Below the pieces are notes generated by a model that was not told where the DNA came from, did not search any database, and was given only the letters and a program-made list of their open reading frames with translations. The translations under genes were made by a program, and so were the position numbers. 64,000 nt of DNA, taken from contig QCXZ01000001.1 in assembly GCA_025024175.1 (NCBI GenBank), forward strand, positions 35,520,942 through 35,584,941, written 5' to 3'. This document shows, piece by piece, positions 22,761-35,000 of this stretch (positions within the stretch are counted from its first letter, which is position 1; the number at the start of each line of letters is the position of its first letter). The DNA comes from Rhyzopertha dominica. Lineage: Eukaryota > Arthropoda > Insecta > Coleoptera > Bostrichidae.

Positions 22761-23429
22761 TTGCCAAATTGTGCCCGTGCCTTAACTTACGAGTTTATAA
22801 CAACAACGGCCACATTCCCCACTTCCATGGCAAGCTTTTCACCAGTGTCTCACATAACATTAACTACACATTAACTCTCAAGTGGCTTAGAGTCATGCAT
22901 GGCAGGTGACATTTGCGATACAAGTAATGTACCAGTTGCAATCTATTAATTAATTAATAAATTATTAGAAGTGATGCTTGTTTAAATTAATATACAAGTA
23001 GATAACAATTAGAAATTTAAGAAATATTTAGTTAAAGATAATTAATGCCTCAATGCAATTTTTAATGAACACAAGAAATTAAGTCGCCTGCGGCGCCACA
23101 TTTCTTACGCTTTCCTTGAATACAGGGACCACAGAATCAGAGATGGGATTCATCGCTCCATTAAGGTATGAAAGGCCGTGTAAAGCTGAGTGTGAGATTA
23201 TTGTTATGTAAGGAACTGGTGAAAAACTTGCCATGGAAGTGGAGAGTGTGTTTAGAAAGCTTGCACTGGAAGCGGAGAGGGATTGCCGTTATGTGAGAAT
23301 CTCGGGAGCAAAGGCCGTCGGTCTTTCCTCCTTCATAGAAAGCTTACCCTGGAAGTGGGGTGTGGGGTTGGAGTTCAAGAATCAATGCGCTTGCGTAGTT
23401 GTGTGAGGTCATTAATTCGTCGTAAGCTT

Positions 23430-23893
23430 CAATTTCAACGATAGTGTTTGCAGGATTAATATAGACTATAATCAGTCTTAACACTTTCAAAAGGGAATAA
23501 ACATCCAACACATTGTAAAATAAATACAAAGGACGCAGTGTGATAAAAAAATGTGAAACAAGGTTTGATGACTGTTAAAAATAAGAAGTTTTGCGACTTC
23601 ATGCGTTACTACCGTTTAGATATTAATTTAAAATACTTGATTTAAAGAGTATTGCTTTCCATAGTTTCATGGTAAAGGTATGTTTTTCACTGTTTGTATA
23701 TGGAAAACTCCAATTTTGGCGCTAGACGCGGGCTGCGTTCTTTGTACCGTTTGCACTTGCCTAATGCGAACTTTGAAACCAACAAAAAACTTGGTCCCTT
23801 CGATTTAAAAGTGGTCTGTTTCGTCATTTCTTCCAAATATGAACAAAATCGGTGCAAATTTTAGTTGAGGCAATATATGTATACTTATGGATA
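23430..23893. other. Intergenic, nothing recognised
   Basis: No exon or transposon end was found up to the TA that borders the next element. Confidence 0.4.
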
Positions 23894-24450
23894 CAGGGTG
23901 TCCCAAAAGTGATGGTCCAAACTGAAGCAGGTGGTGGAGTGGGTCATTTTCAAATGAAATAACCACATATGCTATTATCCAATTGTTTACGGTTTAAAAG
24001 TTACAGATATTTTTGTAGATTTTTATAATTGTCTTGATGCAGTAAATCATCAAGCCTGCCATGAAAACCATACATAATTTTGTAATTTGTTTTATAATTG
24101 ATTAGTACCACAGGATACAGTTAGTGTTCAACTATAACAATTTTTGGGTCCATTTCCCTGCTTGTAACAAAAATACGCCTAATTCTATGCTCACTTTTTT
24201 TTCATTATCTAAAACACAATTTATGTTTAAGCGTATTTATCTTGTAAAAAAGTGCATGTACCAATTAGTTTGAAAACTTCTTCGTTTTATTCCAATTGAA
24301 ATAAGAGTACACTTGTTTCTGTATCTGTTATAGTATTTTCATAGTAGGACGAAATGTTACGTAATACAGGTATACACAATGACTCGGCTCACAAGGTAGG
24401 CTTTGGAACAGCAAGCTTTGGATGTAAGTTACTTCAAGTAAGTATTCAAC

Positions 24451-24868
24451 TATAGTTGGATCACCCAACAGACGGAGTACTAAACACGCGTGATCTTCAC
24501 GTGATTTTCAAACGCAGCCTTCCTATTGGTTCTCCGCAACCGAGGGAGATCTGCTTCAACCCCGTTTCACACTAGTCAACCTTACCGATCGACCGAAATT
24601 AAACTAAAATTGCAAAACTATGTTCTTGGGCAATTTAATTGTAAGAGATTGCTATACGGTATCTTTGAGTAAACTTCTCTGTTGCAAATTCCAAACCTGA
24701 ACGTTCGCTAAGTTCAGAAAAAGGGAGGTTATGTTGCCTCAAAAAAATAAATGTTAAAATTTTTTGTGCGGTTTAAGTTACGCTTTTCGGAAGGAAAGGG
24801 GATCCGATCACGTGATAGATGTGTGGACTACACGTGATCACTTCATCTGTTGGGTGATTCTAGTATAG
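24451..24868. mobile_element. MITE-like repeat nested in the mariner-like element
   Basis: The ends are inverted copies, TATAGTTGGATCACCCAACAG and CTGTTGGGTGATTCTAGTATA, differing at a few positions. Inside the ends, CACG(C/T)GTGATC-like palindromic motifs recur (GTGATCTTCACGTGAT on the left, GATCACGTGATAG and CACGTGATCACTTC on the right). The length is about 418 bp. No coding sequence is present. It is either an independent insertion or part of the host element. Confidence 0.5.
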
Positions 24869-25137
24869 TACATATTTTTGTAAATCATCTTCTTTCGTAA
24901 AGGAAAACACTTACTTTTTGTCATTTTTATTTAACATTATTTAATAAATTTTAAAGCGCAATTGGCAGAAGTCCAGAAAATACACGAACTAAGTACGTTA
25001 CATTATTTTGCAAACGTATTATTTTAACTCTAATAAAAATACATACAAAAAATGATAATTGAGTAGGTATTTAACAGGAATTCGGTAAAGCTAAATGCCT
25101 AAGCATAGTATGGCATAAAAGTTCAACTAGAACAATT

Positions 25138-25920
25138 TTAACAAGAACGTAACGGATCAATACAGAATAACGCGCTTACAATAAATGTTCTGATGCACAG
25201 TCTCAATCGTCTAATGAAACTTATTCTGGGGTTCTGTAGAGTCTTAGGATGATTTCTCATTTGGAGGGTAGCAGCTTGGATCCTATCTCCTAAATGCTGC
25301 TCGTATAAAGACTCTTCCCAGTACAGAAATTCCTTGTAATAACGCCACAAGAAAAAGTCTAACGGGTTGAGGTCCGGGGAACGTAAAGGCCATAGTATAA
25401 GTCCCCCTCGCCCAATCCATCTGCCATTATATGCATTCTCTACAAACTCTCTAACTATTTGCGCATAGTGCGCTGGAGCTCCATCTAATCGAAGCCACAT
25501 TCTCTGCACAAAATGTTAAAGGAACTTCATCCAATAAGGGACCTAGTTCATTTTCTAAAAATTGTATGTATTGGACCGCATTTAGTCTTTTTGATGCTGA
25601 AAGCGACTATTACGTATTTCATGGGGATTTTCGATGGACCAGCTATGGAGATTGTGGGTATTAAATAGCCCCACCCTTTTAAAATGACATTCATCAGTCG
25701 ATAATATCTTGTTAAAGACGCTTTCATCTCTTCAGCACGTTATCAACATTCGCCTGCAGAACTGTACTCGTAAAAGGATAATCTGTAGGCAACAGGGCTT
25801 CTATGCGATGAACGTGGAATGGATAATACAGCTGTCTCTTAAGGGATCGCTGTATAGTCGACTTTGGTACACCAGTGTTTGCTGATATTTGGCGTACACT
25901 TGTTGACGGATCCTGCCTTC
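25138..25920 (-). pseudogene. Mariner-like transposase, C-terminal two thirds, broken
   Basis: Read leftward from 25920, the pieces are a helix-turn-helix scrap (STSVRQISANTGVPKSTIQR), then DESVFNKILSTDECHFKRVG carrying the first catalytic aspartate, then FNTHNLHSWSIENPHEIR. They are followed by the 123-codon frame at 25138-25509 with LDGAPAHYAQIVREF (second aspartate) and RSPDLNPLDFFLWRYYKE (third aspartate). Order and spacing agree with insect Tc1/mariner-superfamily transposases of the DUF4817 type. Frameshifts occur between pieces and the N-terminus is missing. It lies within, and belongs to, the element at 23894-26816. Confidence 0.85.
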
Positions 25921-26087
25921 AGTATATGCACGAGTATGAATACTCGTTAATGGGGAAATCGGTCGGGGTCTTGATGGCGTTGACGGTAAACATCCGCAGC
26001 ACGTCGAGCGTTTTCATTACACATTCCACATAAATGAAATGCATTTCTGCATACTCACGTGGCGTATACATTTTTGTAATAAGCAAC

Positions 26088-26260
26088 GACAATACAGGAC
26101 AATAAACAGGAGTAATAAACAGCAACAATAAGCAGGAACAATAAACAGAAATAATGAAGAGAAATAATGAACAGGAACAATAAACGGGAACAATAAACAG
26201 GAACAACAAACAGAAACAATAAACACACAGGACAATGAACACAAACAAAAATAAGAACAA
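26088..26260. repeat. Minisatellite, 12-13 bp unit (GGAACAATAAAC)
   Basis: About twelve imperfect copies of AACAATAAACAGG lie within the transposon at 23894-26816. They create long minus-strand frames full of VPVYCSCLLFLF repeats, which are artefacts of the repeat. Confidence 0.9.
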
Positions 26261-26822
26261 AGCTGTGCAAAGTACAACAATAATCTTAATCATGATAATC
26301 ACAATCACACAAAAAAAACAGTACAAATTTTGACATGTCAAGGAAATGGGCGCCAAAACATCCATGGCCAGCTTTTCCAAAGCCTAGCTGTTTGGCCCCC
26401 TTATGCAAGTAGCAAGTACTATAACATCAGATACAGTGTGGTCTTATTTAAATTAGCATAAAACGCAAAAGTTTTTAAGCTAATGGGGCACATTTGGTTC
26501 ATGTACGTTTTTACAAGATAAATACGCTTAAACATAAATAATTGTGTTTCTCATATTGAACAGAAGTGAGTAAAAAACTAAGCGTATTTTTTGTTGCAAC
26601 AGAAATGGACCCAAAAAATAGTTATAGTTGAACACTGAGTTTTCATGGCAGACTAAATTTAGTGTGCCACCCTGACAGTGATTTTCAGAAAATTTATAAA
26701 AATAGCCGTAACTTTTAAACCGTAAACATTTGGATGATGAGATGTGGTTACTTCGATTGGAAATGACCCAATCTACCGCATGCTTCAGTTTGGACCATCA
26801 CTTTTAGGACACCCTGTATATG

Positions 26823-28953
26823 CAGGGTGTGTCACGACGAGTTCCTATTAGACGTTTATAGGGAAGCGGTCAGAGTAGAATTATGAAATTCATAAGTTTT
26901 CGAATGTGATCTTTTTAATGAAAATAATGGCAAATTAAAATTGCTTCCGGTTATACCAGAAGTAGGCGCCAACTTTGTTATTTTAAACAGAACCATACAA
27001 TTTTTTTTTGCGGTTTTGGATTCTACTTAAAATTCTAGTAGGAACGGCTTTATGTAACACATGATATACTTAAATGTAAGAGTTTTTGATAGCTACGGGG
27101 TCCCGTTCGACGCCTACCACACAGCAAACAAATGCGAATCGAAACAATTGCTATCGATAATATGAACGACAAAGGTCTAAAATACACCTTGGTCCAATCA
27201 AATTTTGTAAATATTGTATTCAGCAGTTACAGGTTGACGTCATAGTTATGTATCTAAGAATAGCCAAAATTAAAAAAAATAAATGGAACCCTCCCTTTTT
27301 CATGCCGTTTTTGGATTCTAAGGAAAACTTTAGTTGGGATTTGTATAAAACACTATGAGGCTACATGTGACAGTTTATTTTATATTTAACATTTTATGTA
27401 AAAGCTGTTGAATGCAATTTACAGACGTCAAAACAAATGCATGTGGCAGCTGTTTGCAGTTTACGTCACGCCTGCAATTTGAGGGCATTGAACAAGTCAC
27501 ATCTAGGTTATTCAAATTATGATTTTTTTTAATTTATTGCTAATTCATGGCGAATGCAACACAATTATATCAAAAACATGTCGAGTGTTCGCAGAAAAGT
27601 TTTCCCAAAAAGCAAGGATTGTAAAACTGTACGAATAGTGTTAAAGAATTGCTTGTAGGTACTTTAAGGAATTCCATCTGAAATTAAATAGTTAAGCAGC
27701 AATTAAATAACGAAGAAGTAGAAATTAATTTAAGATTGCCATTTAAAACAATTCACAGAATTCTACAAAAACACAAGTGGAAACCATACCACGACGCAGT
27801 ATCTTGAAAAGTCAGACCTCCGCTGTAGAAATGAATTTTGTGAATGGTTTCTGTGAGGTCACAAGAATAAAAATTTTCCAGGTTGTATTATTTGGACAGA
27901 TGAGGCAAAATTTCGCAAAAACGGAATTTTTAACCGCCGCGCTGTAATAGTCACTTTTCGAATTATCAGAATGCGCACATGGTCCGAGATGCGAATTTTC
28001 AAAATTATTGTCAATTCTGTTTTGTGCCGTGAAAAATGACAGAATTTTGTGTTTGCATGTTTACAATGAATACTGTCAGATATCTAGATATTTTACAAAA
28101 CGTAGTACACCCAGCATTTAATGGGCTTCCAGAAGAAGAACGTACAAACGCTTGGTACCAACATGATGATGTTCCTCCTCATCGGGCTAGACCGTAAAGT
28201 AAATTGTCAAAATAACAACGTATATTATCAAATTAAATAATTATTTATTTATTATTTCATAAATAATTATTAGACATTCCTTTCTTTCACTAGCAAATAT
28301 TTTTATTGGATAACTGATGGTAGCAATTTATTCAAATATATCAGTGTGAGATACCGACAGCATGTCGCAGACTAGATATGCACGTCTGTCAAATTGCATC
28401 CAAAGCCCTCTTGATGTTATATAAAATGCGATTTTAGTGTTTTATACAAACCCCAACAAAAAGTTTCCTTGGGGGGGGGGGGGGGTTCCAATTAATTTTT
28501 TTTAATTTGGGCTAATTTTAGATACGTAACTATGACATCACCCTGTAACTGCTGAATACACTATTTTCAAAATTTGATTGAACCAAGGTGTATTTTGGAT
28601 ATTTTTCGTTCATATTATCGGTATCAATTGTTTCGATTTGCATTTGTTTGTTGTTTGGTAGGTGTCGAACGAGCCTGTAGCTGTCAAAAATTTTTAAGAA
28701 ACTCATCTCGGAAACTTTAATATTTAGGTATATCATATGTTACATAAAGCCGTACCAGAATTTTACGTAGAATCCAAGCGCAAAAAATTATATGGTTCTA
28801 TTTAAAATAACAAGCTGACGCCTAGCAATTTTAAGTTGCCTTTATTTTCATTAAAAAGATCTCATTCGAAAACATAATACTGCAAAATTTCATAATTCTA
28901 CTCTGGCCGCTTCCCCGTAAATGTCTAATAGGAACTCGTCGTGACACACCCTG
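26823..28953 (+). mobile_element. Second mariner-like transposon, about 600-bp TIRs
   Basis: The ends are CAGGGTGTGTCACGACGAGT and its inverse ACTCGTCGTGACACACCCTG. TATATG stands on both sides (26817-26822 and 28954-28959), so the left copy overlaps the end of the neighbouring transposon. The arms stay similar for about 600 bases: CACCTTGGTCCAATCAAATT near 27187 against AATTTGATTGAACCAAGGTG near 28571. The central part (27490-28200) carries a decayed transposase. A run of about 15 G lies at 28470-28486 within the right arm. Confidence 0.8.
27490..28195 (+). pseudogene. Mariner-like transposase, decayed
   Basis: The plus-strand pieces, in shifting frames, are LPFKTIHRILQKHKWKPYHD (the end of the helix-turn-helix domain), then CIIWTDEAKFRKNGIFNRR (first catalytic aspartate), then DILQNVVHPAFNGLPEEERT and WYQHDDVPPHRARP (second catalytic aspartate). 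The third catalytic block is absent, and the sequence leaves coding similarity at about 28195, where the right arm begins. Stops and frameshifts show it is inactive. It shares the family of the remnants at 16880 and 25138 but is a different lineage. Confidence 0.75.
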
Positions 28954-28959
28954 TATATG

Positions 28960-29760
28960 TAATCGAAGTCCAAAAATTTTCTACAGAAAGAAAGGTACTT
29001 TATTTTGCACCTTTAAACTACGAGGCCATCTCTAATAATTATAGACACTAAATAATAAGCAAATTTGTTAAAACAGATGTGGTTTTGTAAAAAGGTAAAT
29101 TAAATTGTCGTTTATGAGTATTTAACATCTTGTCGTAGCTATCTGGAAATGCATAAATATTAAATTAAGTGAAACTTATACAGAGGTAATATTGATAGGT
29201 AGGTAGTAGGTAAGGAAACCATTCATCATTAATCAAATCGAGTCTTCCCTGTACCAAAAGAAAGAGCTTCAATACTGTCTATTGTGCTTGCATTAAGGTT
29301 AAATAAAAGATGTCACAGCATTGGACAATAACATTTTAATTATTAATTTCATAGATTACGTACAGTCGGCTCCAAAGTAAATACAGCGTGTGAATGCGAA
29401 TACAAAGCTAAAATTTTATTATAGACAACAAATATTGTTTAATTATTGTATACTANACAGTATTTATCCGTAAGATCATTACACTGTACATTTTTGTCAT
29501 AAATAATGATATAGCTTACTGAAGNACATTTAAAACTACTGACTGTTTAATTTATATTACAGACAATTATACATGTTTAACAACACATCAACAATCTAAC
29601 TTGAATGAGTTTGAAGTTATCTAATAAAATAAAAACACTGTTGTTTCACACTATTTAATAATTTCTTACAGATCTGTTTGGAACCTTGGAAAATTGCAAA
29701 TTAAAATAATCAGAAGTGAATTAATTTCAACAGTACAGCTGACATAACAACCTGGAGATT
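28960..29760. other. Intergenic before the non-LTR element
   Basis: AT-rich, with two N calls. No exon is recognised; the right part may include the unrecognised 5' region of the non-LTR retrotransposon that follows. Confidence 0.4.
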
Positions 29761-30207
29761 AAGGGTGACCCTGAATTTCGTGATGAAGATTTGATGATTA
29801 TAATACGCATTGCGAAATTATTGGGATTATACGGGACTTTTCCGAGAAGTATCGTCAAATTTGTTTCGCGGATGAAGAAACTGGAATTTCAGCCTGAGTC
29901 TACCAAGATGATTTTATCATCTATCATTTGCAAATAAGATACTTTATCGCAAGTGTTGGAATTTCAAGAAGAGTGCATGTGTTAAATACCTATGGATCAA
30001 GAACGGAAAGATTTATATGCGTAAAAGTGATAATTCTGCCATCTACCTGATCACCAGCGATCAAAATCTAAATGACGTTACAAGAAACTGCAACATATAC
30101 TATTTTCTCTGATACTCTGACAATCCGTCAAATGATTGTTTTACACTGTATGTAATTTTTATTGATACAACTTAGATTTAATATATCTCAAACTGTAATG
30201 ATCAATG

Positions 30208-30960
30208 CCTAAAGTTAATCAATTAAAATTGTACATTCGTTCATGGACAACACATTTCAATGACTAAGGATTATGTACGTAATAATGATTATGACGTAGT
30301 TTGTATTAGTGAAGCCTGGCTAGATGTTAATACCCAAGATAACGTTGTCTCTCTTAACAATTATAAAATGTACAGAAAAGATCGTTCAGGCCGTTCACAT
30401 ATATGAGACCGATATTGGTATCACTGAGCAAATATGGCTTAAAATTAAATTAGGCAGTATTTATCTGGCTGTTGGGGTTGTTTATCGTCCACCCAATTTT
30501 CCATTCTGCGATTTCATTAATATATTTGAAAATTGTCTAAGCACAGTTGTTACTTCAACAGATGAGGTTGTGTGTTGTGGTGACTTCAATATAAATTTAT
30601 TACAACGTAGTTTTAAAACGTTTTTTAATTTACTTGATTCTCTAGGTCTTTCGCAAGTTGTGGATGGTCCAACAAGAGTCACGCAGTCATCCTCCTCACT
30701 TCTGGATTTATTTCTTTGTATCAATACAGATCTAATTCTTAGTTGCAATATTATAGATACATCTAGCTTACCATCTGATCATTATTTGGTAGATTTAACA
30801 TTAAATTTTGAAACTTGCGTTACAGAGGAACGTATTATTGACTTCGGGACATTGATAAGGATGCCTCTTATCATGATTTGTGTACGGTGCCGTTCATGGA
30901 TATGATATATTGTCATGATGTAAACCTAAAGCTAAATATTTTTTATACACTCCTTTTGAA
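30208..30960 (+). pseudogene. Endonuclease domain of non-LTR ORF2, broken
   Basis: The first part (about 30265-30400), in a separate frame, shows YDVVCISEAWLDVNTQDNVV and YKMYRKDRSGRSH, the AP-endonuclease region with its conserved glutamate (SEAW). The 193-codon frame after it has SIYLAVGVVYRPPN, VCCGDFNIN (the catalytic GDFN motif) and TSSLPSDHYLVDL (the terminal SDH motif). A frameshift near 30400 removes the segment between the two parts. The 3' part runs out near 30960 with VFDKHAPSKN. The function would have been nicking target DNA for target-primed reverse transcription. Confidence 0.8.
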
Positions 30961-31984
30961 AGTTTTTGATAAACATGCTCCAAGCAAAAATAATACATGG
31001 ATGAGGCTGCTTTTATGAACACAAATAATCATATACATTATGATCTAGAAGCATTATGTTCTTTATCTAGTAAGTACTGTCTTACTTTGAATCCATTAAA
31101 GTCACAAGTAAGTAATATTGTTCGGACCTAAACTTACAAAGCAGCGATGTCTTCCTTAACTAGACATTTCGCTTAACAATGCAAATGTGCCACCTGTCGA
31201 TACAGTAAAAAAACCTAGGAGTGTTCATCGATTCTGATTTGAGATTTACGTCACATGTGAACCAAAATATTAGAAGATCTGTCTGTAATCTAAAATTTCT
31301 ATTAAAAAATAACTCCTGGTAACACACTGGTTTTATCGTTTTTAAATTATTGTGGCACGGTATACGGGCCTAGCTTATAACCCAACTCGACAGTCAGCGT
31401 TTGTAACGTGTTCAGAACTCCTGTGTTCGATTTATCTACGGCTTGCGAAGATTCAATCACATTTCCGAAAACTTAAAGGATCTAAGTTAGTTAAACACAA
31501 AAGAACGCAGGTTTCTCCACTATAACAACTTATGCAATAAATTACTTGAAACTAACCAGCCTATATATGTATTTATCAAAAAAAATACTGCAAGAAATCA
31601 AATCCATACCTTAAATATAAGGCACATTAACGTAGCAACTGTGCCACAACATAGGACTTCTCAGTTTCAGGACTGTTTTTCGTATATTTCCCCCAAAATC
31701 ATCAATTTCTTACACCAGAATGGCATATGTTCGACGTACGGATTGCGTAAGCTCTTGCTCAGTGATCAGCTAGGTCTTAATATTAACAATATTGTCTAAA
31801 TGTATTATTCATCATTATTATTAACATTATTATTATTATAGCGCCAAATTTGCTCTTTAATTTTTACATTTATTTAATGCGCGGTGTTTAAAAATGTTAT
31901 TTCTTTATTTGTTTATTGGTTGTAAGGCAGAACAGAGCTGAATGATTCTTATCCTTTAGCTCTGATTGCAACCATTTCTGCAGT

Positions 31985-32031
31985 AGACAGTATTATTTTT
32001 ATTATGATTATCATTATTACTATTATTATTA

Positions 32032-32074
<43 letters not shown>

Positions 32075-32075
32075 A
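31985..32075. repeat. (ATT)n microsatellite
   Basis: A nearly pure ATT/TTA tract of about 85 bases lies at the 3' end of the non-LTR element and is probably its expanded tail. Confidence 0.9.
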
Positions 32076-35000
32076 TATTATGAAACAACCAAGTGTTTTT
32101 AAATTTATTGATATAAAATGTTTCACCAAAGACCGCGAGTTTATAACCTACGATTTAATTTAAATTTTGAAACCATATCCGCAAAAGGCAAACCTGAAAA
32201 AATTCCTTACTTACTTTAAGGCGTGACCAGGAAAAGTTTAAATAAAAGTTGCAAGTTATTTCGGCACTGGTTTTTAAGAAAACGCAACCATAAATCTTAT
32301 TTAATTCTTATTTTGGGCTAAAGAATATCCTGGCTAAATGCTAAATACCCCAAATAATGAAAAATATTAAACACGGTAAATTCTATCTAATTAGTAGAAA
32401 ATATGTCACATTTTTTAAATCAAAGGTATTTCAAATATCTAGCACTACTTTAGAAATGTAATTAACGTACTTACCTGTACTATGAATATTTGCGGTACGT
32501 CCGATTAACCGAAAACACTACTGCTCAAAAACTAATTTTCAATAATTAAGGGTGAAGTGTGAAGCGTCAGGTGTTCATATAAATTATCGACCAAACTCAC
32601 ACTGGCTACAACGTCGTAATTTAGTTTTTAAAGTGCAATTGTGCTTGCTTCATATAATACTGCCGGATACAAAGGGGCTCGTCCTTACAGAAGAATTTAA
32701 TATTGTACTATATTCAAATGCGGCTGCGTAACGATATACAGCGGTACAACAAAGAACTACTAATTCTCCGTTGTACATTTAATGTGTTCCACGGTGAAAA
32801 GCAAGTTGACCGGTTCATGTACCGGTATACTTATCGGAAAAGTTATTACTTATTTATAACATGTATTTACTGTTGTTACCCTGACAATAATGTGACATAC
32901 AATCACAACATATAGGAAAATGTATTCTTCGAAGCCTAATTATCCTGACCACGATCTATCCACCGCTAACTCATATTCGTCGGATAATCCAGAGGACAAT
33001 CCTAATCCCAAAGAGAATCGGCAGAAGCACTATGTGTCAATACTAAACAATCCCATTCTACTAAACAAATCGCAAGCGCCGTAACTGAAATTCAAAAGGG
33101 AGAAGCTTTTCACGCAACGTCTACAGTATCCATAACCCTCTTTTGCGAAGACAACGGCGGCCATAATATTAATAAAAAAATAATATCAAATCAGAAAACA
33201 GAAAAGCTACAGGACAAATCGTGATATCACTAGCATGTACCTAATGTATGGCAATTTGTCTTGGCTTATTTCTGCACATCTTCTCTTTAAGGTATCCTCA
33301 TTAAAAAAATTACTTATTCAACATTATATGGCAACCTCTCACACAGCAAACCATTCGCAGCAGCAAAACAGTTAGTCCCCGACAAGCGCATTTATTGAAG
33401 ATAAATTGGCCGCCACGCAGTTGAGACCTGAGTACTTTGGATTATTTCTTATGGAGATAGCTTGAAGAGAAAGTGTATGTGTAGTGCTTAGGGGGTACAA
33501 TAAAACACGTCCCGTATTACTTAACTAAATGTTTTCATTCCCCACAGTAAATTAAGAACCTTTACTCGCGACGACTACCTACTATACTACTTTTTACATT
33601 TACTGATATGACCACCTGTTCTTGGCGATGGCCTTCAAAACTCCTAAAAACTAATCTTTCTCTATAATTATATACATACATTACAGTATGTAAAAAATAA
33701 ACAACACATAACCGACTTAAAGCTGAATATCACATCAGAAACGGTCTCAGACTTTATGGCAACCTATTCTGAGAAATCTTCGCTCAAGATTATTTTCCAG
33801 GATTTCCAGAAACGTAACTGGAGACATGTAGATAATTGATTTTTATTAGTGGTTATTTATATTATAAGGACGTAAAACGAAATATTTCAAACGATTTGCT
33901 GAAAATCAACAGCAATAAGTCTGAAATATGTTTTTCGGCAGTATATTTACACAATTTTTTATTCGATTACAAGAAGTTATTTACAAACTACAAATTTGCG
34001 TTTGATCAACAAGAAAAAAATTAAAATCAGACTAGGTGTTAATGTCTACAGCTCCTGAGGTGCGAGACGCCTTCAAATCAAATTTAAGTAGAGTTGCTTC
34101 AGCAAAAAACAAAAGTTTATGAAAGATCATATCAAAAATATGAAACAATACCGCCAAGAAAATAATATTCCAACTTTCTCCTAGAATGTTTCACCGACAT
34201 ATTTCTCAAATCTGTTTCAACAAATTAAATCTTCGACTTTATGGTCTCACTATTCAACGATATACTTAACGTGAATATTAAAAAATATATGAACCTGCAC
34301 ATCGATTTATTTGCTCTATCTGATTTAACGGTTTTTAAATTATGCGCTCTGAAAAATGTGCCATTTTAAGAAATCTTGAAAACAAAATTTTATTTCAATA
34401 AGTGCATGCCCCATCTAAACTATGAGCAAGTCCTTACTTTTATACATTTCTATGTCTTTTTTTGCTGAAAAATGAAGCAAAATCTTGACAAATAGGATTG
34501 CAAAGTTTTTGCGTGCATATAATGGATAGTAAAAGCTAAAAAAATCGCAATAAAAGCATTGACTTACTTTTATGCTTATGAGCAATAATTATTATCTAAC
34601 CGACAACAGCATCTAAAACAGTAATCAAAAATACACTGCTAGTGTAAGATTGCTAAAAATGAAGAAGAAAAAACAAAATATATTTGCGGGCAACGACAAA
34701 TAACGTAAATAAGAGCCAATTTCTGATGTGAGCAAGACAGAATTTGAGAAGTGAAAAATGTGTATTATTATTTGTATTAATGTAGGTATCTATGCTACAC
34801 ATTAATTTCACAATATTCGTTTGATTAATTTAACATTCGCATAATAAAGGTACACATTTTATGTAATATGGCCCGCCATAGAATCTTGATCAAACTGCTG
34901 ATTTTATATCGATAGTCCAAAAAGGATAAATTCAAGTATTTAAGAAATTCCGAACTGTATGCAGAGAAATATAGTGGTTATTTATTATCTATTTTTTATC

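Larger units (their letters stand above)
22012..23425. repeat. Composite repeat block with flanking and inverted copies
   Basis: A direct repeat, ACGTAGTTGTGTGAGATCAT or a close variant continuing TAATT(T/C)GTCGTA, occurs at about 22014-22046 and 23392-23427 and borders the block. Inside are inverted pairs: TTGCTCCCGAG near 22052 and 22108 against CTCGGGAGCAA near 23303, and GCCACATTCCCCACTTCCAT near 22808 against ATGGAAGTGGAGAGTGTG near 23233. The block encloses the tandem arrays at 22193-22760. The structure resembles a composite non-autonomous transposon or a satellite-bearing segment. I cannot name a family. Confidence 0.55.
23894..26816 (-). mobile_element. Mariner-like transposon, long TIRs, 2.9 kb
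   Basis: The element starts CAGGGTGTCCCAAAAGTGAT after a TA (23892-23893) and ends with its inverse ATCACTTTTAGGACACCCTG before a TA (26817-26818), as expected for Tc1/mariner integration at TA. The terminal inverted repeats run for about 350 bases; GTTCAACTATAACAATTTTT near 24128 is still matched by AAAATAGTTATAGTTGAAC near 26615. The left arm has extra sequence near 24030-24120. The element holds a broken transposase (25138-25920), a minisatellite (26090-26260) and a nested MITE-like repeat (24451-24868). Confidence 0.85.
29760..32075 (+). mobile_element. Decayed CR1-like non-LTR retrotransposon with ORF1 and ORF2
   Basis: Order on the plus strand: an ORF1 remnant (29765-30090), an endonuclease-bearing ORF2 start (about 30208-30905), then after a large deletion the C-terminal reverse-transcriptase and post-RT region (31030-31760). 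It ends in an (ATT)n tract at about 31990-32075, the simple-repeat tail common in this group. ORF1 shows FPRSIVKFVSRMKK and YLWIKNGKIYMRKSDNSAIY, resembling the RNA-binding and FP-type C-terminal domains of insect CR1-like ORF1 proteins. The catalytic RT core is missing, so the copy is dead. Confidence 0.75.

Noticed and set aside
22192..22874. Overlapping frames on both strands with repeated peptides (HARIYPS, SYITDH)
   Set aside because: These arise from the tandem repeats; the peptides repeat with the DNA unit and no family matches.
25919..26380. Long minus-strand frames rich in VPVYCSCLLFLF, resembling a membrane protein
   Set aside because: They are translations of the 12-13 bp AATAAACAGGAAC minisatellite in three frames.
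28470..28486. Run of about 15 G as a possible G-quadruplex or regulatory site
   Set aside because: A single homopolymer within a decayed transposon arm; its length is also prone to sequencing error.
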